DNA of 64,000 bases from Guyanagaster necrorhizus (Eukaryota > Basidiomycota > Agaricomycetes > Agaricales > Physalacriaceae), in NCBI RefSeq assembly GCF_019112545.1, contig NW_025064890.1, positions 1,112,912-1,176,911 on the forward strand, given 5' to 3'. Positions 11,816 to 25,011 of the stretch are shown here, in pieces. A program made the position numbers and the translations under genes. Every line of letters starts with the position of its first letter. Within the stretch, counting starts at the first letter, position 1. The notes beneath the pieces were generated by a model that did no database searches, was not told the DNA's origin, and saw only the letters and a program-made list of their open reading frames with translations.

Positions 11816-14800
11816 TCATTTTAACTGTAAGTCAAAACAGTCAGAGGATTCAGAAAGTTGGGTAAAAAGTAGGATAGTTTCTTTATCTACTTCTATTTAG
11901 TGACATGAATGAGTCCACATCTTGAGTTTCACCATTTTCTCCTCAAGGATAGATGCTTCATAAATAGACTGTAAGGTCCACTCAGCTGTTCAGGGTTTGA
12001 TCCATCTGGCCTTATTAACTGTCAGGTTTCTTGACTATGCTAGGTCTTTGCAGGCTTTTGGAGAAAGAGCTGGATGCTCTTCCCTAGGCTTAGCCAGTAG
12101 GACTACCAGTTTGGCTTTGGGAGGCTCTACATGGCTCTAGAGGAAGGAGGTGTCATCTTCCTCATTGAAAACTTCTTCAATGGTTATCTTGAAGTATCTC
12201 TCACTCTATTTGGCCCTCTTGAAGGGCACTTGAGTTTTTTCTGGCTCTTCAGTCTGGTCAGTGGGAGCTAACAATGCATATTTATTAGTAAAAGTAGAAA
12301 CAATGTCCTTCATAGCTACTTGTCCACTGAGTCCAGACTTATCCTTCCATGGAGAAGCTGAGCTGGCTACTTTCCCATAGGATTTTTTACTTCTTCGATT
12401 TTAAAGGTAGCTGCCATAAGTTCCTTTTTCTCGGTGGGCTTTTCTCTCTCTTCTGCTTCTGTGATTGCTTTGAGTAACCACTGGATGTTGGTGGTGCTTC
12501 ACTTCAGCTTGGACTGTTTGAGGCAGTCCTTGCAGAGATGGCCTTTCTCTCTGCATCTGAAGCACTTTTCTTTCTTCTTCAATTTGTCAATATCTATGGG
12601 TTTCTCTTGGCCACCAAACATGGTACCAGTGGTGGTCTTCTTGTCACCAGTAGTATTGCTGCTTGAGCTTGTTGAGTTAGCAGGTTTGGATCCTAAAGAG
12701 AATCTGGCAGAAGAGCCAGCCACTTTTGCCTTCTCAGTGACTGGTCAGTTGAATGGTCTAGTGCTATGGGTGACTTCTTGAGTCTAGCACTGGCATTCAG
12801 CATCTATGATGAGGATGCATTCCTTCCATTCATCATAGTTGGTCAGCATGAATTTGTTGACTGCACTGATCATGTTGATGTGCTGACAGATAATGCTGGA
12901 CTTTAATGCATAAACAAGGTTTCCCTTGTTGCTCTTGTCAGTGGTTTCACTAGCAAGCTTCGCCTCCTTTTCAAGTTTGACAAAGTACTCAGCAGTGGTC
13001 CAAGTACTCTGCTTGACTTCATACATCTTGACTAGATGTACTTCTTTGATGGCTGGGTCAGAGAATTTGACCTGGAGTTCCTCCACAAATTTTGCCCATA
13101 TGGGGAACTGATAATGGCTGACAGATTTCAATTAGTATTCTTGTGATTTAAGGATCCATCAGTCCAGTGCCTTTTCTTCGAAAAGGAACATCGCAAAGAC
13201 TATTTTATATGAGTCCAGAAAGATTGTAGCAGTATGTACTTGGAAGTACATACCATACTGGACTAGAAAGTGGTTCAGATCTTCATACTGCCTCTTGAAC
13301 AGGGCCAGTTTCTGAATGAATTTTGGGCATATTTGTATCTAAGAGGCATCATCCTCCATCTATCTCATTGGCCATTGAGATAATATCAATGATTGCCACT
13401 TATTTGATCCTTGAGGTAGAGACTAAAGACTTCTTCATCTGGCAGGTGTCTCTGCCAAACCCTCACTTAGGCTGCTTGATGAAGATGGTGAGGGTGGTAA
13501 TTGTACTGGGTCTATCATCAGTAGCTCAGCATTTTGAATGTCTACTAGTGGTGCTGATGATACAATGTTAGCCCAAGAATCAGCTAATAGGTCAGTGGCT
13601 GCCAGTAACTGGAAGCTGTTCTGCTATGGATGGTTTGGCATCTCAGACTGAAGTGCCTCTGTGGTATTCATGAGACCATACTATTTGTATTGGTATAGTT
13701 TCAGCATTAAATAAGATGAATAGGGATAAAGAGAATTAAAATTAAATATAGTGGTCACCCATATGCTGTATGAAAAAATATCCTCCCAATCTTCTGCCCA
13801 TAAGGTCATCACTCAGTGATGGCTCAAGTCTCCCTTCCTTCAGCTAATTGAATCTGACAGTGTCACTGCTGCTTCCTTCCAAATCCTCTGAAACTCCTTG
13901 GCAAGCCATTGCTCATGCTCACTGAGCATCCTGGTTAGCATGGAGATGCTGCTGTTCAGAGAGGTCACAGGTGTAGGCAACTGTCGAGAACTGGGAGAGA
14001 AAGATGATGCCTGGGCAGGTATCTTCTTTTTGCTCCTGTTGGAGTATCTTGAGACTGCAGAAGGTAATCAAGAGGCTGAGAGTGGACACATATGAGCATC
14101 TGGAGATCATTGGACTGGAGTCTTGACCAGTCTAGGGGCAGAGTGGAAACTCCTCAGGGCTGAGAGTGTGGGCTGAGGCTGGCTGGCCCTAGAGGCCATG
14201 GGCAAGGCTTTTCTCACAGTGAGAGCAGACCTCCAACTGATGAATGAGCCTCTTCTCTTGACTCCTCACATGCTAGACCTCTCACTATTGATGAATCCTG
14301 CCAAGAACATCATTGAAGGCGAGGGCAGCAGTGGGATTTGTGCTGCTTCTATGGCAGGGCAGGGAGTAGAGTGGTGGAGAAGTGTTGTTCTCTGGTACTC
14401 ATCACAGATGGTGTCTGCAGAGGATGGGTGTGGCTTGCCTAGAGCCATGTACTGAGTGGTCGAAGACTGCAGGAGTGACTCTCAGAGTGGAGTCAGGGTA
14501 TTTGAGCATAAGTGCTCAGGGAATAGGAGTGCAGGCCACTCTTGGTTGTATAGGAGGGTTTCTCTCATGCTCAGGCTTGGACTTAAAGTCCGAGAAGATA
14601 ATAATTAGGCTATCAGCCCATCCACTATTCAGGCTGGATTCCTGTGGATTCAGTCTGAGACCAAAATGGCCTACTCCTTCTATTGCTTCTCATTCATTAT
14701 TGGATGAGTCATAGTTGAGGTCATGGGTGACCTCAATCTTGGGCATTTGAGTGCTCTTGAGCCCTCAGAGGATGACTCCTCTTTCAGTGTCAATATCTTG

Positions 14801-15039
14801 TTCTCAATTTGGTGCATTCAGGAGAGAAAGCCTGACTTCCTCAACATCTGAGAAGTGGGTTGTTTTGACCTGCTCAGGTATGTCGAACATGTATCACATT
14901 GACTGGAGTTTATACTGGTGGATGATTGAATATCAAGTCTGCCAGCAGGATTGAGGAATGTGGAGATGGGGACTGAACCAACTGGCTGTCTGTTGGCAGC
15001 ACCAGTGGATAATCTCTCATCTGTAGATGAAGGAGACAT
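11816..15039 (-). pseudogene. gag of element E, decayed
   Basis: The likely start is MSPSSTDERLSTG at 15039, about 120 bases inside the LTR border. A retrotransposon-gag-like segment lies at 12784-13131 (FPIWAKFVEELQVKFSDP). It is followed, within 12499-12723, by an intact CCHC knuckle CFRCREKGHLCKDC. Between these blocks many stops break the frame. The knuckle and flanking Lys-rich stretch resemble those of element B, but the LTR and gag start are different, so the two families are related in coding region and diverged at the ends. Confidence 0.75.
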
Positions 15040-15143
15040 AGAGCATGAACAGTAGAACTGCTGCAGAAAAAAGTAGGATAGCAAGTACAAGTAGAGGAAT
15101 GTTTATATAGTACTCCTGGCTGTTGTCAGGAGAAGAGCAGGTT

Positions 15144-15158
15144 CAGCTTCAGACTAAT
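15144..15158 (-). promoter_or_regulatory. Primer-binding site of element E, self-priming type
   Basis: The plus strand reads cagcttcagactaat just inside the LTR. Within the LTR, 15314-15327 reads ttagtctgaagctg, whose reverse complement cagcttcagactaa is identical over 14 bases. The sequence differs from the B/D version (agcttcgagctaa), yet both partners differ together. Confidence 0.78.
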
Positions 15159-15639
15159 TGTTAGTGACCAACTACTACAAACAAACTAAAACTTAAGGCT
15201 ATGCTTCGTGTTTAGGCAAGCAGCACTTAAGAAGTCTGAAAAGAGCAAAAAGCATCTCAATCAAGTCAGGTGATGCTAAGAGTTCAGTCAGAAGAGTATT
15301 GGAAGAATAAACTTTAGTCTGAAGCTGAGGCTTAAGGCTACAGCTGAGCTACCTTATATATAAAAGAGTGTAGTCTAATAATATATAATGATGGTGTGAT
15401 GTAAGACCTATAGTCATACTAGAGGTGTCTGATATATGAGTGTCGCAGTAAGGAATATATATATCATTTGTGCATCATATGGTAATAGTTCTGTAATGAT
15501 ATAAATATGTGAGTATTTCAGCATGTTGTGCTACAGAGTGGGGTTGTAGCACAACAAAGATGTAGGAGCAGCATGTGAATGACATGGAAAATGATGTGGG
15601 TGAAGAATGTAAAGGTGTGAAATAGTCATATTCATAACA
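15159..15639 (-). repeat. 5' LTR of element E (481 bp)
   Basis: On the plus strand it starts TGTTAGTGACCAAC and ends TATTCATAACA. On the minus strand a TATA box (tatatataag) precedes the predicted start cagcttcagactaa by about 30 bases. The five bases after it (ctgta, 15640-15644) are the expected right target duplication, with the partner outside the window. Confidence 0.82.
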
Positions 15640-17184
15640 CTGTACAGGTATTGTTTTTGATCTTCTTTATATTTGTAAATGTCTTACCTACATGTCATTT
15701 ATATATTCATGATCAGTTGGTCACTCTCCTCATCTGTTAACTGTGACAGTTGGGATGAGCATTATAATGATTAACACTGTACTTATAACTTACAATATTT
15801 CATAATATACTGATATTGTACTATTAGTAACAATCCTCTTTGTACTCAAATTCTTACAGGATGATCCTCTGAAAGTCCCATCCATCAACAGTTTTCATAG
15901 TCTTTTTTATGGCTCTTGAAGATGGTCTGCATGACATCTTTTAAATCAGATGGAATAGCTTACTCTTTATCTATACTCATACTCCAAGTAAATCTCAGGT
16001 GCAACCAGGACTGAAGTTCTAATGATCTGATGATTGGAACTTTGCCAGAAACATGGCCTTTGGAGTTCTATGAGTAGATATAAGAAAGGGCAGCATCTAT
16101 GATCATATATGACAGACCTGTTCCATTCCAGAAAGGTTGAAGAGTAGGTCCACTTGGATTATACTTTTTGAGGTTTCACAAAGGAAGGTGGTGTCTTTAT
16201 TGATTAAACCCAGAGAAATAGCTGAGAATCTATCTGACAAGTACTGAGTGCAACAACATTTACAAACCACTGTTTAATCTGAATGCTGATGAGCATTAAA
16301 GGAAGATAGGCTAAAGCAAATGAACCTCATTCTAAAATCTGTATTTCATATCTAAAGTATCTAGGCCTTAAGTTAGTTGCAAAAATGAGCACTATAACTA
16401 TATCATTACATATATAAAGCCTAGGGGAGTAATTACTCAGCTTTTACAGTTCAATTGAGGCCTCTCTTGTAAATCTTAATGGATAAATAATCAATTGATT
16501 AGGACAGTAGTGTAAATAGCTGGTCAAGGTGAATACACCTGAATATATGGCTGGTCAAGGCTGATAACACCTGAAAGGTATGGCCAGCAATGCTCAAAGA
16601 GAAGGGCTTAGATGTCTTTGAATGGCTGGTTACTTAACTAAACCAAGTTAGTGCTCCCTCTGGCCTGACACAGGTCCAAAATCTTAAGGGTGCACAAGTA
16701 AGGGGTAAAAAAGAAGAGTTGCTTCTATCAACTTTACAAGCTTTATATACTTCTACAAGTATGAGTCAACTCAGCATAATACTGAGTCAGAAATCTAATC
16801 TTAACTACAGTGAGTTGCATGAGTCATTAACTACTTGTATAGAGTCAGTAAGCATATGAGTCATATTCTGATGCTATTAATATCTAATTATACACTAAGA
16901 TGAGTCAAAGAGTCCTTACAACATACAAGACCCTACCATCATCAAATCTGAGATCCTTGTTATCATGCTTGGACTATATAATCAATTGACATCCATGCTA
17001 ACTGCTGCTTATTCTAGGTATATTGTCAGCAAAAGTGCTGTCCACCACCTCTTCTTGAGTTATTCTTGAAGGCATCAGCAACTTTTCTGTTGACTAGGTT
17101 TAGCTGAATTCAAACCTGCCTATTCATATGCTAAATTAATCACACCTCAAGATGCTATCTTCACTGAACTGGTCTTAAGACATT
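15640..17184. other. AT-rich, CpG-poor non-coding stretch between retroelements
   Basis: No reading frame of note and no LTR border is visible. Composition (few CpG, many TG/CA) matches the surrounding decayed elements. An imperfect 30-odd-bp direct repeat around ctggtcaagg...acacctga occurs at about 16519-16585. It is probably remnant transposon DNA that can no longer be assigned. Confidence 0.5.
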
Positions 17185-17369
17185 TGTTATGATTTTTCTC
17201 TATATCTTTTTCTTTTTTTTATCTTATCAGAATGTCTATCTTATCTTGGGTGCTTTCTTGAAGAGTGTAGAAACATTAGATAATCACAACAGATAGAGTG
17301 CCATTGTACTTGATCATCTTACCCACAGACAATTCTCTATTATCCTACTCCCAATGACCAGGCAGGATC
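17185..17369 (+). repeat. Solo LTR C1, left part (split by element D)
   Basis: It starts TGTTATGATTTTTC and is homologous to the first part of LTR C2 (25855-26303). It breaks off at ggcaggatc, where element D begins. The right part resumes at 25469. The flanks acatt (17180-17184) and atatt (25739-25743) look like a target duplication with one C/T change. Confidence 0.8.
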
Positions 17370-17826
17370 TGTTAGACCCAAGCATCATGTGAGTGAAACC
17401 ACATAATAAACAGGTGCCTCTTCACACTTTGAGAGATCAACTGAGTTCACTGATGCAGTTCCAATCGGTGTGTCATAAGGCCTGAAGATTGGCTTGAGTA
17501 TAAAATAGTGTGAATAAACTTTAGCTTAAAGCTGGGGACTATCAGTAAGAGTGAGTCTCCTTAAATACTATTACATGGTGTACTATTAATACTTCATACT
17601 TATTGTGTATCTCTCTGTCCTTGTCGCTCATTGTCCTTGAGCATTGTTACTGTATATAAAAGGCCAATTGTATGCTTCATTGTTAGACATCAATTGTATC
17701 GAAAAACTATGATGAGGCCTGTTGTGATGACTAAGCCTTCCTCATGGTTCTAAGTGCTTGTCTTTGACACCTTGACTAAGCATAAATAGGGGTTTCAAAA
17801 AAGAGAAAATAGAAAAAATTGTAACA
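17370..17826 (-). repeat. 3' LTR of element D (457 bp)
   Basis: Plus-strand ends are TGTTAGACCCAAGC and AATTGTAACA. It is the same length as the partner LTR, with scattered differences that are mostly C/T or G/A. The self-complementary start motif is decayed here (ttagcttaaagct). Confidence 0.92.
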
Positions 17827-17859
17827 TTACCCTCTTTTTAAGACTATCATCCTGATAGC

Positions 17860-20800
17860 TTAATTTAGGGAAATTTCATAGTTGTGTATAGCATCATCAG
17901 CATTCATCAATTTCTCATTGATCCATTGATTAGATTCTGGGCCATAACCTTTCCAACTGACAAGGTAGTCAACCGTCATTGTTGTTCCTCTGCCTTTTGC
18001 CTTGATTTTGCATAGTTTATAGTTCAAGACTTGATCAATTTTATAATGTTCTTCATCATTGATCAGGTCTGGCAGAGGCAGTGGAGGTTTTTCTTGGTTG
18101 AAAAAGGCTGGCATGATGTACAGGGAAAGTAGTATCTTATTAAAGATATCATAGATTTTCCAGAACATTGGTAAATAAAGTTTGTAAATACTTGCCCCAA
18201 TCTTTGAAAGGATTTGGAAAGGTCCAGTTTGTTTGTCAGCAAGTTTCCATTTGAGTTGGAGTAAATAGAGGTTTGTTGTGTCCAGCTATACTTTGTCATT
18301 GATAGAGTATTCATGGGCTGGTTGTCAATGTTTATCATACTGTGTCTTCATGGATGTAGCAGCTCATTCCAATGCAGCTTTTGTCTCAGCATAGATTTTT
18401 GTCATCATAGAGGTGAAGTCCACTGATGCCGGTGTAGTTGTTCAGTGTTGTTCTGTCTGAGTGACATGTGAGTGTCATTTGTGGTTAATGAAGAATGATG
18501 TTTTCCCCATTGCTGAGTGTACATGGTTGTTGTGTTGGAAAGCTGCAAGGACCAACCATTCTGTCCAATCATCCTGTCGATAATTGATAAAGAGTCCAAG
18601 GTATTTTTTGACTTCTTGGTTGACATGCTCTATTTGTCCATCAGTCTGAGGATGGTATGCTGTTAATGCATTATACTTAATGCATAAGAGTCTGTACAGG
18701 TCATCTAGGAACTTGGAAATAAATTGTGATCCTCTGTCTGAGATGATGACCTGTGGCATGTCATATTTGGCATAGATCTCATCTTAAAGGATTTTGGCCC
18801 ATCCTTCTAAAGTTAATTCGGTTGAGCAGGTGATTGGAATGATCACCTTTGAAAATCGATCAACTATAACAATGATTGCATCAAAGCTGTTACAATCCAG
18901 CAAGCTGGTAATCATGTTGACCAAGATATGGGTCCATGGTGCAGATGGGATTTTGTTAGGGTGCAAAGGAGCTGGTTGGGCTTGTGTTGATGATTTCTCT
19001 CATTGACAGACTTTGCACACCTGTACATATGTGATAATATCATTTGCCATCTTGGGCCACTAATATTCTTATAATATCAGTTCTTTGGTTTTGGCTATTC
19101 TAGAGTGACCAGCTGTGATATGATCATAGCAGGTGGCAATGATCTTGCTCTGGAGTTTCTGGTCTCTCAGGATGTAGATCTGTCTATTGTAGCAGATCAT
19201 CCTCCCTTCCTTCATCATTCCTCATTCATGGTTAAGAGAGGGGGCCACTCATTGGTCCTACTTGTGGCTATTATGAGTTGCACTTTTTATGCACTCATGA
19301 ATCTTCTCCTCTATTGGCATTATCATGGCTCTAAAGTGCTCAGAGCATAACAATGTTACTCCTTCATTGTCAGCCTCTCTTTGGTCATGGTCCACTCTGC
19401 AGCTGAGTAGATTGGCCTTTTTGTTGGCGGTCTCTGCTTTATGATAAAGTGTGTATTGGTATTGGCTTAATTCTGTGATCTATCTGGCCTGTTGATGGTT
19501 CAGCTTCTGAGGTTGGCAGAAGTACCAAAGATTTTGATGATCAGTCCAGATCTCAAAGACCTTGGTAGCACCGATGAGGTAGTGATGCCATTCTTCCAGG
19601 GTGAGCATGATAGCAAGGAGTTCCTTGTCATATATTTCATAATTCCATTCTGTCATGGTGAGAGCTTTCAACAGGAATGCAACTGGTCACCATTTATTAT
19701 CTTGCTTTTAGGAGAGTATGGCCCCGATGGCTTCCTCACTTGAGTTGGCCTCGACTCAGAACCTCCCTTCCTGTGTCAGAATAGTGAGTACAACATCTTC
19801 AGCTAGTTGATGCTTTAAGTCGTCAAAAGTGGTCTGTTGTGAGATACTCCAAGTCCAAGGAGCATTGCTGGTTAACTGTGTCATTGGTTGGACTATTTTG
19901 CTGTAGTTTTAGATGAAATATCAGTAAAAGTTTGTGAATCTGAGGAACAACTGTAACTCCTTTTTCCTAGTTAGTTCTGGCCATTCTATTATTCCTGCAA
20001 CCTTGATGGAGTCTATCTGTATGCTCTCTTCCAAGATGATAACTCCAAGGTATTCCATTTCTAGTACTTCAAACTCATATTTCTCAGCCTTGAGAAACAA
20101 TTTGTGCTTCCTCATAAGGGCTAGTACTTGTCATACCAATACTCTATGCTCTTCTTTTATCTTGGATATTATTAGAATATCATCAAGGTAGACAGTGACT
20201 TTTTCAGTGGCGATGAGATCTTTGAATATATCATTCATCATCCATTGAAAGGTGGCTGAGGAGTTGGTTAGTCCAAAGAACATAACTGTCAGTTCGAACA
20301 GTCTGTGGTTTGTCCTGAATGCTGCCTTCCACTCATCTCCCTTTTTGATATGGACATTATTGTATCCTCACCAGATGTCAAGCTTTGTATAGTACCTGGC
20401 ACTCCTAAGCTTATCCATCAACTCAGAAATCAGTGGTAAGGGATATTGATTTTTGATGGTCATCTCATTAAGCTTCTGATAGTCCTAGACTGGCTGAAGC
20501 TTGCTATCCTTCTTCTTGATGAAGAAGAATGGTGATGCCATGGGAGATTTGGAGAGTCTGATACATCTGCTGAACAAGTTTTTATTTAAAAACTTGTCGA
20601 GTTTTTGCTGTTTATTGATGCCAGGTGGATATATTTTACAATCCAAGTTGGCATTAGCATTCGGGATGAGCTTGATGGTGTGGTCTCAGGGCTTCAGTTC
20701 TGGTAGCTTATCAAAGCTCTCCTTTTCGAAGAGGTCTTTGAAGTCGCATGCCCAGTCAGGTACCATTTCCTTGAAGATTTTTTCTGCCTTTTGCTCATTG

Positions 20801-21336
20801 GTCCTGGTGGTCAAATTATTAGTGTGGTGTATGGCCCAGATGCATAGTTTTTGTTGGAGGTCTATGGCAAGAATCATTTTCCCATCCTCCAACTCTTCAT
20901 CCTACTAGTCTTTGGGATCTTCATCAGAGAGTTCAAACAGGATTTTCCAACAGTGGCATCTTGCAAATGTGATCCATCTGGTCTTCCAATTGATCAATAG
21001 GTTGTGACATATGAGCCAGTCATGATCTAGGAAGATTTCTTTTGTTCCAAGGTCTGTGACAGCTAAGTCAATTTGTTCTGAGTGATCACTGATCATGAGT
21101 CTCAACTTTACAAATTTAGTAATCGAACTAGCTTGGTTCTTTATTCCATCAGCATTATATACTGGGATTGAGGCTGTGGTGGCTTGGGTTGGGAGTTTGT
21201 GCTTATTGATGAAAGTGTGATTAATAGAGCTTCTAGTACACCTGCTGTCAATTAGGGCTATTACTACATGGGTGGTATGAGATGTGAGGGTTTCAATTTG
21301 GGCTTTTGTGATTAAGTCCTGCCCAGTCATCTTGGA
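17860..21336 (-). pseudogene. pol of element D (PR-RT-RH-INT-chromodomain), decayed
   Basis: One minus-strand frame can be followed from protease to the terminal stop at 17860. Protease: IDSRCTRSSINHTF, where the usual DSG Gly is Arg. [13 protein letters not shown] (about 20175-20210) keeps both Asp of YxDD. RNase [12 protein letters not shown] and IWTDHQN. Integrase: first catalytic position VNMITSL (about 18910-18930) has Asn in place of Asp, while the second (ISDRGSQF) and third (GQIEHVNQE) are present. Chromodomain: VDYLVSWKGYGPESNQW (about 17930-17985). Stops scattered through all domains replace Arg, Gln or Trp codons. The chromodomain would bind methylated histone tails in a working element. 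Confidence 0.9.
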
Positions 21337-21339
21337 CCT

Positions 21340-24300
21340 CCAAATGAACTTCTGTAGTTCTCAAAGCTCATCCAGCCACTCCAGAGCTTGGCATCTCTTG
21401 GTCTTTCTCATTCCTTCTACCATTTCATTAATGACTTCTTTGGCTCAGATTTTATGGACCTAATTTTTAAGCACAGCTTTGGCTGCTGCTTCATCCTTGG
21501 CATCTTTGATGATGTGCCAGGTCCATTCAGTATCAAATAGTTTTAGCCAGATGTTGGGGCTTGCTGCTCCTGTTCAGCCTGAAAGCATTTGAGTTTTTTT
21601 ATTTTGTGATTCTTTAGTGTGCAATGTAGATAATGGGGGTATATTCAAATGCTCTGGTGCAGTAAACATAGGAGTAACTATAGAAACATTATCAGTCCAA
21701 CTAGCAGCTGTTAATCACACACTATTAAAGTCCTCAGCCAGCTCAATGGAATCGCTCACTGGTCAGCCTCATCTTTTACCTCCTCCACCTTTGTTTCTTT
21801 GCCGAGTTCCTTGTTCTCTCTCTGTAATTCAGCAATCTGTGCTCAGATATCTTTCTGGATTCTCTTCTTCTTTGGATAATCCTTGGCCATGTGGCCCTTC
21901 TATCTGCAATTGAAATATTTCCCTTCCTTCTTCATACAGTCAATGTCTATTGGCTTTCTCAATCTGGTGTACATCATTCTGGTGCCTGTTTTTTGAGTGC
22001 TATAGGATGGTGAGATTATCGAGGATCCCTGTGGTTTTCTGGCAGTTGTCTCTGACTTGTTCAGAATTGGCAGTGTTATTTTCTTGGGATAGTCCTGCAA
22101 CATTGATGACTTCACTTTCTGCCTTTGCTGCTCCTTGTACATTTTGATGATTTGTTCTTTCCACTCATCATAGCCCACTGGCATCAGGTCTTTGATACCA
22201 ATTGCTGAAATCATCATAATGTATAAAGAGAGGACCCCCTTTTTAAGGGCTTCAACCATCCTTCTGGTGTTTCCCATGTCATTCCTAATTCTGGCGAGCT
22301 TAGCCAATCATTCGAGCTTGTTGAAGTAGTTGGTTGCTGCTTTATCTGCCATCTTGTATTCTTTGATCTTCTGCTTATATATCTCCTGCACCACAGGATC
22401 AATAAACTTGTCATTGAGCATCTGTTTAAATACAGGCCAAGAGAAGTAGTAGTAGTGTTCTCAGGCTGATGATTGGAAATTCAGAGAAATGAGTATCCAC
22501 CAAGTCTTCACTTTTTCTTTGAGATAAGAGGTGGTGAAAACTACTTTGCTCATATCGGTGTCCAGGTGTCTGATGTATACCTTGAAGTATTGCTTGCAAT
22601 CGATGAGAAATCGGTTGATGTCATCAGAGGCTCCTTTGAATGACTGAGGCTTCTGTAACAGATCTAGCCAGCATTGGAGCACCAAGGCATCATTAGGCAA
22701 TGCATCCATAGGGTTTGGCCAATCAGTAAATAGTGGATGTTGCCAGTCAGCTGGTGGTCTGGGAAAGGAATAGAGTGAGTTGTCATCAATGACTGGACTC
22801 TCTCATAGTGGTTCATCCTTCCAGACAATTATGCTATTGTGGATCATGAATCTGAGTCATATGGCTTCAGGATCATCTTTGATCAGTTTCTTCCCTGTGC
22901 CACTCCTGATTGCTTCATTGGCAAGGGGCTGGACTCCCAATATTTGGCTTTCTTTGCCAGTCCAAGAATTTCAGTATGAGATGAGTACGTCTCAAGGTTG
23001 GAGTCAGATCCTAACAAGCTAAGTGGCTGTTGATTGTGCCAAAGTGTCAGAGTGTGAGACAGCATTTTAGACTGATAGTGCCATGTATATGGCTCTTTTT
23101 GGAGTGACAGAAGATGTCCTCAGCATTAGTCATACTAGTGTTGGAGTTTGATATGCTGCTAGCCATTAGACTTGGTCTTCAGGATGTTGTTTGTTATATT
23201 GGACTGTGGCATAGTTGGTAGCCACATATCTCAATATTTTTACTCTGTCATTAGTATCAGAATAAAGATATAATTGTCCCATCTGTGATGCTACCCAAGT
23301 GCTGTCTTGCTATAGGAAGCTTACCTCTCATTGGTAAAGCTCCTGATACTCCCGTTCTCTTGCCTCTTTTATCACTGTTGTTAATTCTTCTTCATTCATG
23401 TTCTCAGTTAGTAGATAGGACATTTCCTCTCTGGAGCATAGCAGATTGCTACTCTCAGTTTCCTTATTATCCTCCTCAGAAAAGATGGCAGACAGGTCAT
23501 AAAAACTCTTCATGTCCCCTAGCTATTAGACTGTCATTTCACTGTCCTGGCTGGGTACTGGGGCCAGCAATGGAGCCTAAGGCCTCAGATTGATAGATGG
23601 TGGGTGGTTGGGCTCCGATATGTTGGTCATATCAGTTTTCTCCTGTTGCTCTTGCCATCTCCACTCACTCACAGTAGAGCTGGATGTTTCTTCTATATTC
23701 ATTATTGAGTAACTGTCTGACCATCTTGCTCCCAAGGAACCCTCAGAGAGTGTGGGTGGAGATATGAGCTGTCCCAGAGACTCATAGTCTATAGTGTCTA
23801 AGAATGGACTCATCGTCACCAAATATAATGTCAGCACTTGGGGTTCATCGAGAAGGAGGATACTGTGGAGTAAGAGAATGTGGAGGGATTTTTGGTGCTG
23901 TTCCTTCTGCTGTGAGAGTTTTCTTCCTCCAGTGTCACTCACTCCAGATGCTGGTTCCAGTGCTTGGCTCTCTGAATACTGGGCTGAGGTTGGCACAGAC
24001 AGGGGTGAGGACTGCTGCTCCCTCAGGATAGAGCCCATATTAGTTGGAGACATTGGTCTGATCCAGTTGAGCCCTCTCGATCTCCCACTGCTTCTCCCAA
24101 TGCTGCCTGTTGTACTCTTTAGCCCACCTCTGTCTGCCTTGCTCAAGGAGATGTTCTTCAAGCTCACTACAAACTGGCTGTAGTGCAGTTTGCTGTCTCT
24201 GCTCCTCTTGTCAGAGGGCCTCATCGTAGTTGAAGGGGACATTGGTGTCCCAGGTAGGGAAGTATCTATGTATGACCTCATTCTGGACTTCTCTATTTTG

Positions 24301-24746
24301 ATGCTCATTATTGAGCCAGTCCGAGGATGTCCTCCCCATTCTACTGCTAGTTCTAACTAAGCAGAGGGGAGAGGTGGTGGAGCTCACAGGCTGGCTTCTA
24401 GGTATTGCATATCAGGATCTCCCAGCCATCTAAGAGAGACTGAGAGAGTCTCAGGCATAGTCACTAACCCCTCCAGTTGGAGAGGCAGTGGGAGAGTTGA
24501 GAGAGAGAGACTGCTGAAAGAAGTCCTCCAGGATATCCTCGTCCTTATGGTTGGGAGGCAGCCTAGTGATCCATGAGTTTTGGAATCCTGTGAGAGGAGC
24601 ATCATTGTCTCAGCTAAATCATCAGAGAGAGTATCTGTGTCTTTCTTCTTCTTGAAGGTCCTCTTGATGCATGCTGCTAGGCTCAGCTTCTGATAAGAGA
24701 CTTGATAGGGGCTGGTGGGATGTTCATCGGGAGTCAGAGATATCAT
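21340..24746 (-). pseudogene. gag of element D, decayed
   Basis: It starts MISLTPDEHPTSP at 24746. The zinc knuckle near 21870-21915 reads KYFNCR, a stop, then KGHMAKDY. The first and last cysteine ligands are now Tyr (G-to-A changes), so two of the three Cys are lost. The segment 22461-22709 resembles a gag capsid region. Gag lies in a different frame from pol; whether this reflects programmed frameshifting or decay cannot be decided from one copy. Confidence 0.78.
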
Positions 24747-24997
24747 AGAGAGAGAGGTCAGGGGTTACATTTCATAGAATATCATAGATATGTTAGAACT
24801 TGTTATAATGTCTGATGGCCCAGGCAGTGATTGAATAGTGTCTCCAGCACAGCTGGATGATCACCAATAGTCCTAACAATGTTCCAATGATAGAAGCAAG
24901 GAGTTCAAAGAACTTGTGGTCAAAGTTTGAGTCTGATGAATTGATGGAGGGTATTCAGTTTCCTTCACACTAATAGGCATGAGGAAAGAGAAGGTGA

Positions 24998-25011
24998 AGC
25001 TTCGAGCTAAT
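24998..25011 (-). promoter_or_regulatory. Primer-binding site of element D, self-priming type
   Basis: The plus strand reads agcttcgagctaat next to the LTR. Inside the LTR, 25162-25175 reads tttagctcgaagct, whose reverse complement agcttcgagctaaa is identical for 13 bases. The matching site lies about 33 bases downstream of a TATA-like tatttaaa on the minus strand, where transcription should start. Confidence 0.8.

Larger units (their letters stand above)
9906..15639 (-). mobile_element. Element E: minus-strand Ty3/gypsy retrotransposon, 5' part (LTR, gag, PR, RT, partial RNase H)
   Basis: Read on the minus strand, the order is LTR (15159-15639), self-priming site, gag (from 15039), zinc knuckle (12540-12600), protease (about 11690), RT (about 10300-11100) and RNase H up to 9906, where element B interrupts it. 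The LTR ends differ from B/D (TGTTAGTGACCAAC), so E is a second family. The missing integrase and 3' LTR are expected left of the window. E is the outermost and probably oldest of the three stacked elements. CpG dinucleotides are scarce throughout. Confidence 0.85.
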
